Assembly (NCBI GenBank): GCA_007123775.1
Contig: SLGK01000088.1
Coordinates: forward strand, 1 to 64,000
Reading direction: 5' to 3'
DNA from: Anaerolineae bacterium
GTDB lineage: Bacteria > Chloroflexota > Anaerolineae > Promineifilales > Promineifilaceae
DNA length: 64,000 nt
Shown here: piece by piece, positions 8,007-16,584 of the stretch
How positions within the stretch are numbered: position 1 is the stretch's first letter
Layout: each line of letters starts with the position of its first letter
Notes under the pieces: generated by a model
The model's database searches: none
What the model saw: the letters and a program-made list of their open reading frames with translations, nothing else
Told to the model about the DNA's origin: nothing
Position numbers and translations under genes: made by a program

Positions 8007-8411
8007 ATGTCCCGTTGGGAACATCGGTATGGCAAGTACGACGAGGAAGGAGTAGGTGAAGCGGCTCGCCGTTTATGGGCTGAGGTGCGCTGGTGGCGTG
8101 ATCACCAACAGCACATGCCCTGGCTGCCGCCGGTTGGCGCAGAGGATGGCCAGCGCTATCGTCGTTTGATGAGCCGTATGGATTCAGACTTTGCTGCTGA
8201 TCCGGAAGCCCATATGGCTTTGCCCCCATACGTGCCGCCGGATAGCCGGCAACTGCCGCCCGATTTTGAGGCGTCGTTATCGTTGCCACCTGAGCTAGAA
8301 GGGGAGTTGGCGGCGTTATTGGGGGAAATGCCGCTTGAAGCTGGTGGGGAAACGGCCGTTGATTGGCGCTATCTTGACCTGCTAGACAGTGACAGCGTGG
8401 ACCAATCTTAG
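8007..8411 (+). CDS. hypothetical acidic protein
   Basis: A 134-residue soluble protein. The N-terminal half is rich in Arg and Trp (SRWEHRYGKYDEEG, RRLWAEVRWWRDH). The C-terminal half is acidic and proline-rich (LPPYVPPDSRQLPPDFEAS). No known domain was recognised. The ETAV near residue 115 is encoded by one of the AACGGCCGTT palindromes (8351-8360). Probably in one unit with the preceding small gene. Confidence 0.6.
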   Translation: MSRWEHRYGKYDEEGVGEAARRLWAEVRWWRDHQQHMPWLPPVGAEDGQRYRRLMSRMDSDFAADPEAHMALPPYVPPDSRQLPPDFEASLSLPPELEGELAALLGEMPLEAGGETAVDWRYLDLLDSDSVDQS

Positions 8412-8755
8412 TTCCCCCCGTGGGCGCAGCGGTTGCTGGCTGAGGTTATTGACCCAGGGCATCGGGCCTAGCTAGAATATCTGCTACTTTCCCACTTGTC
8501 CAATCCGCCACATACGGATAAAAATTCGTGAAAATCTGTTTGCCCCGACCGGGTGGCGCAGCGGCCATTGGCTGGGAATGGAATTCCCAGGCTAATGCAG
8601 GAAGTACGCTAAAGCGCGCTAGTCCTCATAGTCTGCCTCAGCAGACTTGCTATATCAGCCGCCGAATTCCATTCGGTGGCTGGCTGCACAAATAGGTGGG
8701 CCACGCCCATTGCGACTGCGATTCAGGCAACCGTCGCCTGGTACCGGTCACAACT
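8412..8755. other. intergenic region with palindromic elements
   Basis: No gene seen. It holds a perfect small hairpin, agtctgc-ctca-gcagact (8630-8647). An element around 8574-8595 recurs, inverted, at about 19434-19455 with two changes. It also holds a degenerate inverted partner ccgaattccattcgg near 8661-8675. Both neighbouring genes end here, so a terminator role for some of these hairpins is possible. Confidence 0.4.
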
Positions 8756-11032
8756 TTAGTCAATCGGCGGTGCCACTCCTACTTCACCCAGATAGATAGC
8801 CCCGGCGGTCGCGCCGTCAAACTGGAAGCGGATGGTCTGCAACTGCGCTGGCTGCCAGGTCGGGTTGGCTGCCTGAAAAGCGGCCAACGGCAGGCTGTAG
8901 CTTTGCAGCACGATTTCCTCCGGCGTGATTGGGGCCGGAAAGCCGCTCAAACCGGACAGCCAGTTGGCTTTGACCAGGTGGGCCGGCAGCAGGGGCAGGA
9001 TGGGGCCAAAATCAGCGAGGGGCAGTTGGACGGACTCGCCCACGGCCGTTTCCAGGGTTATATTCAAATCGGCGGCGACCGGTGCGCCGGGCACGCTGGC
9101 CAGGGCAAAGGTCAGGGCGTGATCGGGCGTCAGGTTCCAGGCGGCAGTTTGGTCTGGTGACAGGGTGATGGTGTACTGTGGCTGCGACCCGGCTGCCCAG
9201 GTCAGGCGCACGGCCTGGCTACTCTGGCTTGTCTCGCCATCGCGCAGCTTGAGCGTTTCTGTTTGGGCGGAAAGGCCACCCTCGGCCGCTGCGCCGCTGG
9301 TGCTGACTTTATGCAGCGACGCATCCTGGTATTGGGTCACGATAATACTCTGCGGCAGCCAGGCAACGGCCGTTACCGGATTGCGGAAAAGTTCGCGATA
9401 AGCCACCTCATCTTGCAGCGTTGCCTGCAAAAAGCTGGTAATCAGCGCCCTGGCCGCTTGCTGCTGTTCGGCCTGGCTCAGCAGCGGCCCCCGATTCAGC
9501 AGCCAGGAGTTGTACAGCCCGCGATCCCGGTTGCCCCACAAGCTGTTGAACTGGCCGTGATTGCCCTGGTAGATGTAGGCCACCGCCTTGAAGCCATCGG
9601 GATTCTCACTAAAGCGCAGACGATTATACTGCTTCTGCCCATTGAGCAGGTAAGTATCGGCGTCATGACCGGCGGCCAGGAGCAGGTAATTGGTATGCTT
9701 CAACAACGGCTGTTGGCCGTTCGGTCCGGTATAAGCATCAGAGGGAGCAATGCCCACCACACCGCGTACACCGAAACCAAAATCGGCCGCGTTGGTCAGA
9801 CCGGTTAAATCACGCCAGTTCATCTCTGCTGCCCAGGTAGCCGCTTCGCCACCCCGCGAATGGCCCATGAGGACCACCCGCTCTAAATCTACCTGGCCGG
9901 TAAATGGATTGCCCGGCGACTCTTGCCAATCTTGCCACTGGTGCAGATGTTGCAGCAGCAGCCAGGCACGCAGCGGCATTTCAGCATAATTGGGGTTGAT
10001 TAGTGGCGTGAGGCCATTGAGGAAATTTTGATCGACAGACACGGTGATATAACCGTGACTGGCCAGATGCTCGCCCAGGTAGGCGTAGCCGGGGTCTGAG
10101 GGCCGGGTCATGGTATGGTTGCCATGCACCACCAGGACCAGGGGCCAGGGGCCGTCGTCGCCCGCCGGATACCAGACTGTGCCGTTGAGCGGCAGGTGGC
10201 GAAAATCGAAGCCCCAATACCATTGGTGATAGGTATCGCTAAGGCCGCTGTAGCCGCCAAAGAGGGCTGAGCCATCGACAACGGGCGTGAATAGATCGGC
10301 ATTGCTGCCAAATTCGGGTCGGTGGCGGTTTTGACCGCTGCCGTAGCTGAGGCTTTGCACGGCGTAAGGGCCGGGCTGGCCGGGATCGTCAATAGTAAGG
10401 GTGGGTGTTACGGCCGTTTCCGGCAGTGCGGCCACATAATGGTCAAATCCGGGATTAACCACCCAGACCACAAAGGCCAGGGTCAGCAGGATGGGCGGGC
10501 CAACCAGGGCCAGTTGTGCCGGTCGGCTACGGCCGTTCATTCGGGCCAGGGCGACCAGCATTACCGTTAAGCCGACCAGGACAATAGCCATTTCACCCAC
10601 GACGGGCAGGAAAATGCTTTGCAGAAAGCTGTTGGGCCAGAGGACGTCGCCCGCGATAAAGACGAAGGCGGCCAGCAGACGGCCAACCGGCACCGGCGGC
10701 AAATGCTCTAAGAACTGCGTCCCTCGCGCCAGGTCCAGCCGGGCAAAGAGAGCGCCCAGCAGCTTCCACAAGAGGAGAATTAGGCCCTCACCGGCCGCCA
10801 GAAAGGCAAAGCCCATAAAGCCGCCGATGGCCGCCACCAGCAGCCGGGGTAGGCCCAGGTCAATTTCCAGGGCCAGGGAGGCGGTCACGAGAATGGTGGC
10901 CCAGGTGACGCCGGTGGCCAGGCCGCGCAAAGCGACCAGCCAGGCTGATGGAGAACCGTTGTCCTGGTCCGGCTGTGCGGTTGTCGGCACCACAGCCACA
11001 CTGTTAGACTCGCTCTCTTGTTGATTGTTCAT
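8756..11032 (-). CDS. membrane protein with C-terminal alpha/beta hydrolase domain
   Basis: A 758-residue two-part protein. Residues about 30-260 hold roughly seven hydrophobic helices. Residues about 300-600 form an alpha/beta-hydrolase of the chlorophyllase/acetylhydrolase-like group, with the oxyanion strand LVLVVHGNH, the nucleophile elbow GHSRGG, and a late GNHGQF likely carrying the catalytic His. The last 150 residues look like a beta-rich accessory domain. The domain lies after the last helix; its side of the membrane is not certain. Substrate unknown, probably an ester. The start at 11032 was chosen because it has a GAGG ribosome site and avoids an unlikely Arg/Cys-rich leader present if translation began at 11290. 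Confidence 0.72.
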   Translation of the reverse strand: MNNQQESESNSVAVVPTTAQPDQDNGSPSAWLVALRGLATGVTWATILVTASLALEIDLGLPRLLVAAIGGFMGFAFLAAGEGLILLLWKLLGALFARLDLARGTQFLEHLPPVPVGRLLAAFVFIAGDVLWPNSFLQSIFLPVVGEMAIVLVGLTVMLVALARMNGRSRPAQLALVGPPILLTLAFVVWVVNPGFDHYVAALPETAVTPTLTIDDPGQPGPYAVQSLSYGSGQNRHRPEFGSNADLFTPVVDGSALFGGYSGLSDTYHQWYWGFDFRHLPLNGTVWYPAGDDGPWPLVLVVHGNHTMTRPSDPGYAYLGEHLASHGYITVSVDQNFLNGLTPLINPNYAEMPLRAWLLLQHLHQWQDWQESPGNPFTGQVDLERVVLMGHSRGGEAATWAAEMNWRDLTGLTNAADFGFGVRGVVGIAPSDAYTGPNGQQPLLKHTNYLLLAAGHDADTYLLNGQKQYNRLRFSENPDGFKAVAYIYQGNHGQFNSLWGNRDRGLYNSWLLNRGPLLSQAEQQQAARALITSFLQATLQDEVAYRELFRNPVTAVAWLPQSIIVTQYQDASLHKVSTSGAAAEGGLSAQTETLKLRDGETSQSSQAVRLTWAAGSQPQYTITLSPDQTAAWNLTPDHALTFALASVPGAPVAADLNITLETAVGESVQLPLADFGPILPLLPAHLVKANWLSGLSGFPAPITPEEIVLQSYSLPLAAFQAANPTWQPAQLQTIRFQFDGATAGAIYLGEVGVAPPID

Positions 11033-11167
11033 ACTTGCCTCACTAGCTCCATCGGGAATTCGGTTGTCATCATTCAGGATGGCGTATCGCGCTCGTGCTG
11101 TTATCTCATACAACACTATTGTAGGCAAAGATTGGGCTGAACGTATCGGACAACCGGGGGGAATTGG

Positions 11168-11203
11168 TACCGGCCAGTTGGCCAGGTTTTTACCTGGCCG
11201 GTA
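11168..11203. other. nested alternative hairpins in the gap
   Basis: The segments taccggccag (11168-11177) and ctggccggta (11194-11203) can pair over 10 bases. Alternatively ggccaggt (11180-11187) pairs with acctggcc (11192-11199). The two folds exclude each other. The element follows the glycosyltransferase gene on the minus strand and has no T tract there, so it may be a weak terminator or processing site. Confidence 0.4.
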
Positions 11204-11247
11204 GACCAGGTAGCGACAGGTAAGCAGCGTACTAAGCCGGGCCGCCG

Positions 11248-12648
11248 CTAGTTGCCGGCAACCGGCACGATGTAGCCGGAACGATACCATCCTTCCAATT
11301 CAGCAGGGAGGACGTTCGAATGAACGGCCGTAAAGCCATCAGGAAAGCGGCGCAGCAGTTCACTCAGCCGGGGCAGGGCCTGGTGGTTGGCTCGAAAATC
11401 GTGATAAAAACCACCCGCCCATTCATAACACCAGGGGGCCAGCCGGTAGCGTGTCTCGTCGGTCAGCGGCGCATACTGGTAGGTGAGTGGACCACGCCGC
11501 TCGGCGCTGAGAATGGCCTCGGCGTAGCCAGCCAGTTGACGCTCGACTCCATAATGCGCGTGCAAATAGGCCAGCGTCGCCGCCGGAACGGGTTGACGCT
11601 CAAGCAGAATCGTAGCGGCCAGGGCCGCGGTCGTAGCCACATCACCCACGTGGACTTTGGGCAGCAGGTCGTCGGGCAATAGCTCCCGATGGGTAGAGAC
11701 CCGCGTGGCCAGCGCGGGCGTGCCGCAGCCCAACGATTCGTACACCGAATTGCCAAATGATTCTACAAAGCTGCCCAGCGAGACGGTGAGGTGGCCCAGG
11801 CTGTAATATTGGGGCATCAATGCCTGGGGAATCCAGTCGTGGAAGATAAAATGTTCAGCCAGACCACGCCGGGCTATCTCCTGCTGGCTGTGGGCATAGA
11901 AGGCGGCCACTTCCGGCGACAGGCCCGCCTCTAACCAGCACGGCGACAACACCTTCAACTGGGTCAGGCCATATTCATGGACCAGTAGATCGGCCAGGGC
12001 AATTGTTTCGGCCAGCCCTTTGTCCGGCTCCGGGCGGTGGGGGTGCAGCAGAATGAGGTCGGTGGCGGGGTTGACCGGGATCAGGCGCAAAATGTCGTCG
12101 GGTGGGGTGGGGCGATAGGTGTGCCAATCGACGCCGTTGGCAACGACAATCAGCCGCTCGGCCAGGCCGGGAAAAAAGCGACCCATCGTGTGCCGGTAAA
12201 GCTGGCGCGAGTAGTCGGAAATGGCGATGAGCGTATCTCCCTGAAAGAGAAAGCCGCCCAGAATCGTTTCCGGGTACACGTTGTCACGCAGAGAAACAAC
12301 GGTGGGCACCTGCTGGTAGGCGAAGGGGAAAAGGAATTCGCCGTCGTGCATGTAGAAGCGATCGGCCGTTTGCAGATGGTCGGCCACGTCGTGAAAGGCG
12401 TTGGCGATGTCGTAGGCGGGGGCGGCGTAGGGCTGGGGAAAGGGCTGCTTGAAGCGCAAAATCGGTTTGACCAGCACGTTTTCTTGCCAGTGAAACGGCC
12501 GAAAACTATCGGCCGTCTGGGTGCAAAGGACGGTAATCTGGTGGTCCAGTTGGCCCAAATGGACCGCTACTTTTTGCAGTTGTTTAGGCGCGCCGCCCAT
12601 AACCCGGTCAGGAAAGAGCGGGTTGATGGAAAACATGACGATATTCAT
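11248..12648 (-). CDS. glycosyltransferase, GT4-like
   Basis: A 466-residue enzyme with the two-domain GT-B shape: an N-terminal GGAPKQLQKVA loop (residues 17-27) and, in the second half, LGSFVESFGNSVYESLGCGTPALAT, the E-x7-E type donor-binding segment of GT4 enzymes (near residue 325). It should move a sugar from a nucleotide donor to an unidentified acceptor in the cytoplasm. The ATG at 12648 lies inside the end of the preceding nucleotidase gene (41-base overlap). A longer start at 12726 would overlap still more and add a non-conserved leader. The overlap implies the two genes are translated from one message. Confidence 0.8.
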   Translation of the reverse strand: MNIVMFSINPLFPDRVMGGAPKQLQKVAVHLGQLDHQITVLCTQTADSFRPFHWQENVLVKPILRFKQPFPQPYAAPAYDIANAFHDVADHLQTADRFYMHDGEFLFPFAYQQVPTVVSLRDNVYPETILGGFLFQGDTLIAISDYSRQLYRHTMGRFFPGLAERLIVVANGVDWHTYRPTPPDDILRLIPVNPATDLILLHPHRPEPDKGLAETIALADLLVHEYGLTQLKVLSPCWLEAGLSPEVAAFYAHSQQEIARRGLAEHFIFHDWIPQALMPQYYSLGHLTVSLGSFVESFGNSVYESLGCGTPALATRVSTHRELLPDDLLPKVHVGDVATTAALAATILLERQPVPAATLAYLHAHYGVERQLAGYAEAILSAERRGPLTYQYAPLTDETRYRLAPWCYEWAGGFYHDFRANHQALPRLSELLRRFPDGFTAVHSNVLPAELEGWYRSGYIVPVAGN

Positions 12649-14383
12649 ACCAACTCCGGCGTTCGGCCGTTTGGGGGAGGGGCAAAATCTGTAAACGGCC
12701 GTCTCGCCTGGCCCCCCCTCGTTCATTTACGCCACCCATCTGGCCGATATAGGCCACCATCTCCCGCCGCAGAAAGAGGCCGGTATCTTCCAGCGGGAAC
12801 TCGGTGTGGGCCATTAGCGGCAAGTTACCCGTCTCTGCCTGCCAGGGCCGGGCCAACTGCCGCCAAAAGCTGGGCAAAACGGCCGTTATCACCCTATGCA
12901 ACTGGTCCGGCAAAGGACGGCCGTTTAGCTGGGCCGCCACCACCCGGTTCTCCTCCCGGCTGCGTCCGGGCTGGATGGTGTAGCGCAGGTGGCCGCTGAA
13001 GTGGAGAAAGCCGCGCTCCACGTGGTGTTCGTGGGGCAGGTCCAGGCGGCCGGCGTTGTCTTGCAGCAGTGTCCACAACTGGCGCCCGGTCAGACGGCAA
13101 AGGCGCAGCGTGTCGGCGTAAGGCATCAGGGCAAACCAGTGGGCAAAGGTCAGGGGACCGGCCGGCAGCCCCTCGCGCATCACCGAGGCATCAATCAGGG
13201 CCAGGTCGGCCGGCAGACCGTGAGCGTGGGCGCGGGCCAACATGCCCGCAGTGATGAAGTTGGCCAGGGCCGACTCGCCAGCGGCGAAGGCGTTATGCAC
13301 CGCTTCCGGGCTGAGGTCGGGATGGCTGATGGTTGTTCCCAGGGGGCGGGTAAAGTAAGGCCGAATTTGCTCCACCAGGGGAGCAACGGTCGTTGCGTCA
13401 AAGGTTGGATCAATGGGCAAAACGGCCGCTGGCGTCAGGCGGGCATTAGTCACGACCCAGCGTGCCTGGCCCGTTAGCGTCACCTCTCCCAGGAAGCGGC
13501 CCAAGGCCCCCGCCTGAACAATGGGAGTACCGTTGACGACGTGGCGACGGCTAAGCCCCTGCTCGTTTAAGGCCAGGTGGGTATGACCGCCCACGATGAG
13601 GTCCACGCTGCCGGGTGGCAACTGCTGCGCCAACTCCACGTCGCCGGCCAGGGACACCCCCGCCGTCTCGCTGCCCAGACTATAACCCAGGTGGCTGAGT
13701 AATATGACAACGTGGCAAAACGGCCGTATCGTAGGCAGCAGTTGTTGTACAGCCCGCACCGGATCGGTAAAGGCGACCTGACCACAGTTGCTCTGGGCCG
13801 GGGTGGTCAGCCCGATGAGGCCCACGCGCAGCCCTTTCAGCTTCAAAACAGCGGCGGCATGGATGACGTTTGCCAGCGGCGGCGGGGCCATCAGGTTGGC
13901 CGACAAGATGGGGAAAGCGGCCTGCCTGTTGATTGCCTGGGCCAGCCGGTCTGCGCCGATGTCCAGGTCATGGTTGCCCAGAGCGGCAGCATGGAGACCG
14001 GCGGCACTGTAAAGACGGTAGCTGGCATGGACCGGCTCAGATAGGGCTGGATCGTCCAGCAGCTCGTCAAACAGAGAGCCAGCCACCTCATCCCCGGACG
14101 ATACGAAGAGAACGGCCGTTTGCGGGTCGCTGGCGTAACGGTGGCGCAAATGGTGCAGACGACCGGCAATGCGAGCCATCGTGGGTTCATAGCTGGCGGG
14201 TGTCAGTTGAATGCCGTGGCCGTGCAGGTCGTTGAGATGCAGTATCTTGAGGCGGACGGGCCAGGGCAGCGGCGATGGCGGCGTGTCCAGGTCTATGCCG
14301 GGGGCCAGCAGAATAGTACGGCCGTTCGCCTGTATGGTACGCCAATGGGGTAGGTGTGGTGGGGGCAATCGCTCTCTGTCCAT
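12608..14383 (-). CDS. 5'-nucleotidase / 2',3'-cyclic phosphodiesterase family metallophosphoesterase
   Basis: A 591-residue UshA-like protein. The metal-binding motifs of the N-terminal phosphoesterase domain are visible: LHLNDLHGH (Asp and His, near residue 48), SSGDE, LGNHDLD (near residue 117), ILLSHLGYS, and GGHTHLALN. A C-terminal 5'-nucleotidase domain with NFITAGML and the FALMPYADTL region follows. Relatives are normally exported and hydrolyse extracellular nucleotides. Here no signal peptide is visible in the first 45 residues, so either the start is misplaced or the enzyme is cytoplasmic. It overlaps the downstream glycosyltransferase by 41 bases. Confidence 0.83.
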   Translation of the reverse strand: MDRERLPPPHLPHWRTIQANGRTILLAPGIDLDTPPSPLPWPVRLKILHLNDLHGHGIQLTPASYEPTMARIAGRLHHLRHRYASDPQTAVLFVSSGDEVAGSLFDELLDDPALSEPVHASYRLYSAAGLHAAALGNHDLDIGADRLAQAINRQAAFPILSANLMAPPPLANVIHAAAVLKLKGLRVGLIGLTTPAQSNCGQVAFTDPVRAVQQLLPTIRPFCHVVILLSHLGYSLGSETAGVSLAGDVELAQQLPPGSVDLIVGGHTHLALNEQGLSRRHVVNGTPIVQAGALGRFLGEVTLTGQARWVVTNARLTPAAVLPIDPTFDATTVAPLVEQIRPYFTRPLGTTISHPDLSPEAVHNAFAAGESALANFITAGMLARAHAHGLPADLALIDASVMREGLPAGPLTFAHWFALMPYADTLRLCRLTGRQLWTLLQDNAGRLDLPHEHHVERGFLHFSGHLRYTIQPGRSREENRVVAAQLNGRPLPDQLHRVITAVLPSFWRQLARPWQAETGNLPLMAHTEFPLEDTGLFLRREMVAYIGQMGGVNERGGARRDGRLQILPLPQTAERRSWYEYRHVFHQPALS

Positions 14384-14490
14384 AATGCTTTAGCTGGTAT
14401 GTTAGCACGATGGCAGGAAACGGCCGTTAAGCGGTTGTTAGGGGTTTGTAAACATCCCATTAAATAGGCGCAGGCGAATGGCTTGTCGCG

Positions 14491-15123
14491 CTAACCGGTC
14501 ATGATCAACTTGCGTTCTAGTGCGACCGGCACTGCCGCCGTGCGGTCGGCCACCTCTAACTTGGCGAAAATGTGAACCAAATGGGATTTGACCGTCGCTT
14601 CGGTGATGTGCAGCATTTGGCCGATCTCCTTGTTGGTCAAGCCTTGCGCCACGCAAGCCAACACCTCCAACTCACGGCCGCTCAACGCTTTCTCTGGTCC
14701 GGCACTGGCGCGGGCTATTAGCCGGGCAGCGACGGGCGGGGCCAAAGCCGTTTGACCGCTGGCTGTGGCCCGCACGGCGCGGAATAATTCTTCCGGCGGC
14801 GCGTCTTTGAGCAGGTAGCCGAGCGCCCCGGCATCCAGGGCGCGTAAAATGTCGGCGTCACTGTCGTAGGTGGTCAGCACCAAAATGCGAGCCGTGGGGT
14901 CCACTTGCCGTATTTGGGCGATGGCCTCTACCCCATCGAGGCCAGGCATCCGCAAATCCATCAATACCACGTCTGGTTGCTTGGCGGCGTAGAGAGTAAC
15001 GGCTGTGGCTCCGGCCGCCGCTTCCCCGACAATGACAAAATCGGGCTGGCTGGCCAAAATTGCCTTTAAGCCGCTGCGGACTACCGGATGGTCGTCGGCA
15101 ACCAAAACACGAATGGGGGTCAT
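14491..15123 (-). CDS. NarL/FixJ-family response regulator
   Basis: A 210-residue two-domain regulator. The receiver domain has the acidic pair Asp10-Asp11, the phosphoacceptor Asp56 (in LMDLRMPG) and the conserved Lys in YLLKDA (near residue 105). The C-terminal LuxR-type helix-turn-helix has LSGRELEVLACVAQGLTNKEIG and ATVKSHLVHIFAKL. It is paired with the histidine kinase just upstream: the four bases 15120-15123 are shared between kinase stop and regulator start. Targets are unknown; the adjacent CPBP protease and small membrane protein are candidates. A broken copy of part of this gene lies at 44005-44076. Confidence 0.92.
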   Translation of the reverse strand: MTPIRVLVADDHPVVRSGLKAILASQPDFVIVGEAAAGATAVTLYAAKQPDVVLMDLRMPGLDGVEAIAQIRQVDPTARILVLTTYDSDADILRALDAGALGYLLKDAPPEELFRAVRATASGQTALAPPVAARLIARASAGPEKALSGRELEVLACVAQGLTNKEIGQMLHITEATVKSHLVHIFAKLEVADRTAAVPVALERKLIMTG

Positions 15124-16334
15124 GTTTCCTCTATTACGGGTAAAGCGATAGCAACGGCCGTTCCCTGTCCCGGTTCGCTTTCAATGGTCAGGGTTCCGCC
15201 CAATCGCTCAACCCGTTCTTGCATTCCCCGCAGGCCAAAGCCACCTACCGTCGGATCAACCGGCGCGGCGTCGTTTGGGGTAAAGCCGCGGCCGTCGTCG
15301 GCTGCGTCCAGCACAACCTGACCGGGCATATAACTGAGGGTCAGGTTAACCTGGCTGGCCTGAGCATGTTTTTCCACGTTACGCAGCGCTTCCTGGGCGG
15401 CCCGGAACAGCGTTGTTTCCCACGCCGGGCGCAGCGAATAGGGATCGCCGGTGAGGGTAAATACGGCCGTTATCCCCTGCTCTTCACTCCACTGCTGCGC
15501 CCACCGCTCGATGCTTTCTGCCAGCGATACTTCGGTCAACTGGGAGGGCTGCAAAGCCCAAACGAGTCGCCGCGCTTCGTGCAGACCGTCCCGCGCCGTT
15601 GTTTCTGCCTGGGTGACGGCCTGCTGCGCGGACGCCAAATCGTGGGGCAGTTGTAGTTGGGCGGCCGTCAGGTGCATGATGACGCTGGTGAAATCTTGGG
15701 CCAGCGTGTCGTGAATTTCGCGGGCCAAGCGCTGCCGTTCCAGCAAGATGCCCCGTTCCTGCTCCACTTCGGCCAGGCTGGCCTGGGCTGTCTGTAACGC
15801 TTCCACCAATCGCTGCCGTTCCTGGCTTTGCTGAATCAGGGCGTTGATGAACAACCCCACCAGCGTACTGCTGGCCATCAACAAGATGGCGATGAGTAAA
15901 ATCGTGGGCCAGTGGACGTCGGGATAATGGCCCAGGGTAAAGAGGGTCATGGTGGCGACCGTCAGCAAAACCCCCCCCACAATGGCCCTGCGTACCGGCA
16001 GCCGGATGAAGAGAAGCGGGTAAAAGAGACCGGCTAACAGCAGCGAAGCTGGCTGTAACAAAATCAGCCCGGCCCAGAGCGCCCAACCGAGCAGCCAATA
16101 GGCCGCAGTCCAGGCTAGCCGCGCCGTCCAAAACGATTCGGGCAGCGGCACAAATGGTGCGTACCAAACTGCCAGCAGTGCCGACAATAGGAGCAAATGG
16201 GCCAATGAACCGTAGCGGGCTTCATTAACAACAGCCAACAGGCTGTTGAGCAGCAGCAGCCCATACGCGGCCCCATGCCACAGCCAATCCCACCGCTCCC
16301 ACACATGGTTGTTATCTAAAACCTGGTCAGCCAT
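15120..16334 (-). CDS. NarX/DesK-type sensor histidine kinase
   Basis: A 404-residue membrane kinase. The first 165 residues contain about five to six hydrophobic helices with little extracytoplasmic sequence, suggesting that it senses within the membrane. A short coiled linker leads to a HisKA_3 dimerisation domain (LAREIHDTLAQDF, with the phosphorylated His) and a C-terminal ATPase domain (ALRNVEKHAQAS, DDGRGF, GFGLRGMQERV, GQGTAVAI). It should phosphorylate the NarL-type regulator that overlaps its stop by 4 bases. The ATG at 16334 is preferred to 16406: TATAAT lies six bases before it, and the longer form would run into the next gene. Confidence 0.88.
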   Translation of the reverse strand: MADQVLDNNHVWERWDWLWHGAAYGLLLLNSLLAVVNEARYGSLAHLLLLSALLAVWYAPFVPLPESFWTARLAWTAAYWLLGWALWAGLILLQPASLLLAGLFYPLLFIRLPVRRAIVGGVLLTVATMTLFTLGHYPDVHWPTILLIAILLMASSTLVGLFINALIQQSQERQRLVEALQTAQASLAEVEQERGILLERQRLAREIHDTLAQDFTSVIMHLTAAQLQLPHDLASAQQAVTQAETTARDGLHEARRLVWALQPSQLTEVSLAESIERWAQQWSEEQGITAVFTLTGDPYSLRPAWETTLFRAAQEALRNVEKHAQASQVNLTLSYMPGQVVLDAADDGRGFTPNDAAPVDPTVGGFGLRGMQERVERLGGTLTIESEPGQGTAVAIALPVIEET

Positions 16335-16340
16335 AGTGCC

Positions 16341-16346
16341 ATTATA
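16341..16346 (-). promoter_or_regulatory. possible -10 box of the histidine kinase gene
   Basis: A consensus TATAAT (minus strand) ends six bases before the kinase ATG at 16334. The matching -35 region is poor, so this is a weaker case than the promoters at 4470, 5286 and 7691, but the spacing to ATG is the same. Confidence 0.35.
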
Positions 16347-16375
16347 GCCGCTCTCCGGGAAACTGACGCCCCCGC

Positions 16376-16549
16376 TCAACTTTCTGGCTCTTTGTTTTCC
16401 GGCCAAAAGCCCCAGGCCAAACCGGCCAGGAAGAAGCAGGCAACGCCGCCAAATGTACCGATGTTGTCGGGCAGAATTTCAAACGGCATTGTCAGAAAGA
16501 ACAGAATGCCCACAGCACTCAAACCAATGGCAATATTTTGTTTGGACAT
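16376..16549 (-). CDS. small two-helix membrane protein
   Basis: A 57-residue hydrophobic protein with two helices (IAIGLSAVGILFFLTM and GGVACFFLAGLAWGFW) and a charged end. An AAGGAGT ribosome site seven bases before the ATG at 16549 supports that start over the upstream ATG at 16564. Function unknown. It sits between the CPBP protease and the sensor kinase on the same strand, and so may be part of the signal path or a target of it. Confidence 0.65.
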   Translation of the reverse strand: MSKQNIAIGLSAVGILFFLTMPFEILPDNIGTFGGVACFFLAGLAWGFWPENKEPES

Positions 16550-16584
16550 GATAAACTCCTTCAATAAATTGGGTCGTCGTTTGT

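Noticed and set aside
8696-9160. A plus-strand gene of 154 residues
   Set aside because: It lies opposite the C-terminus of the large hydrolase and is rich in Gly, Gln and Arg, as expected of an antisense frame.
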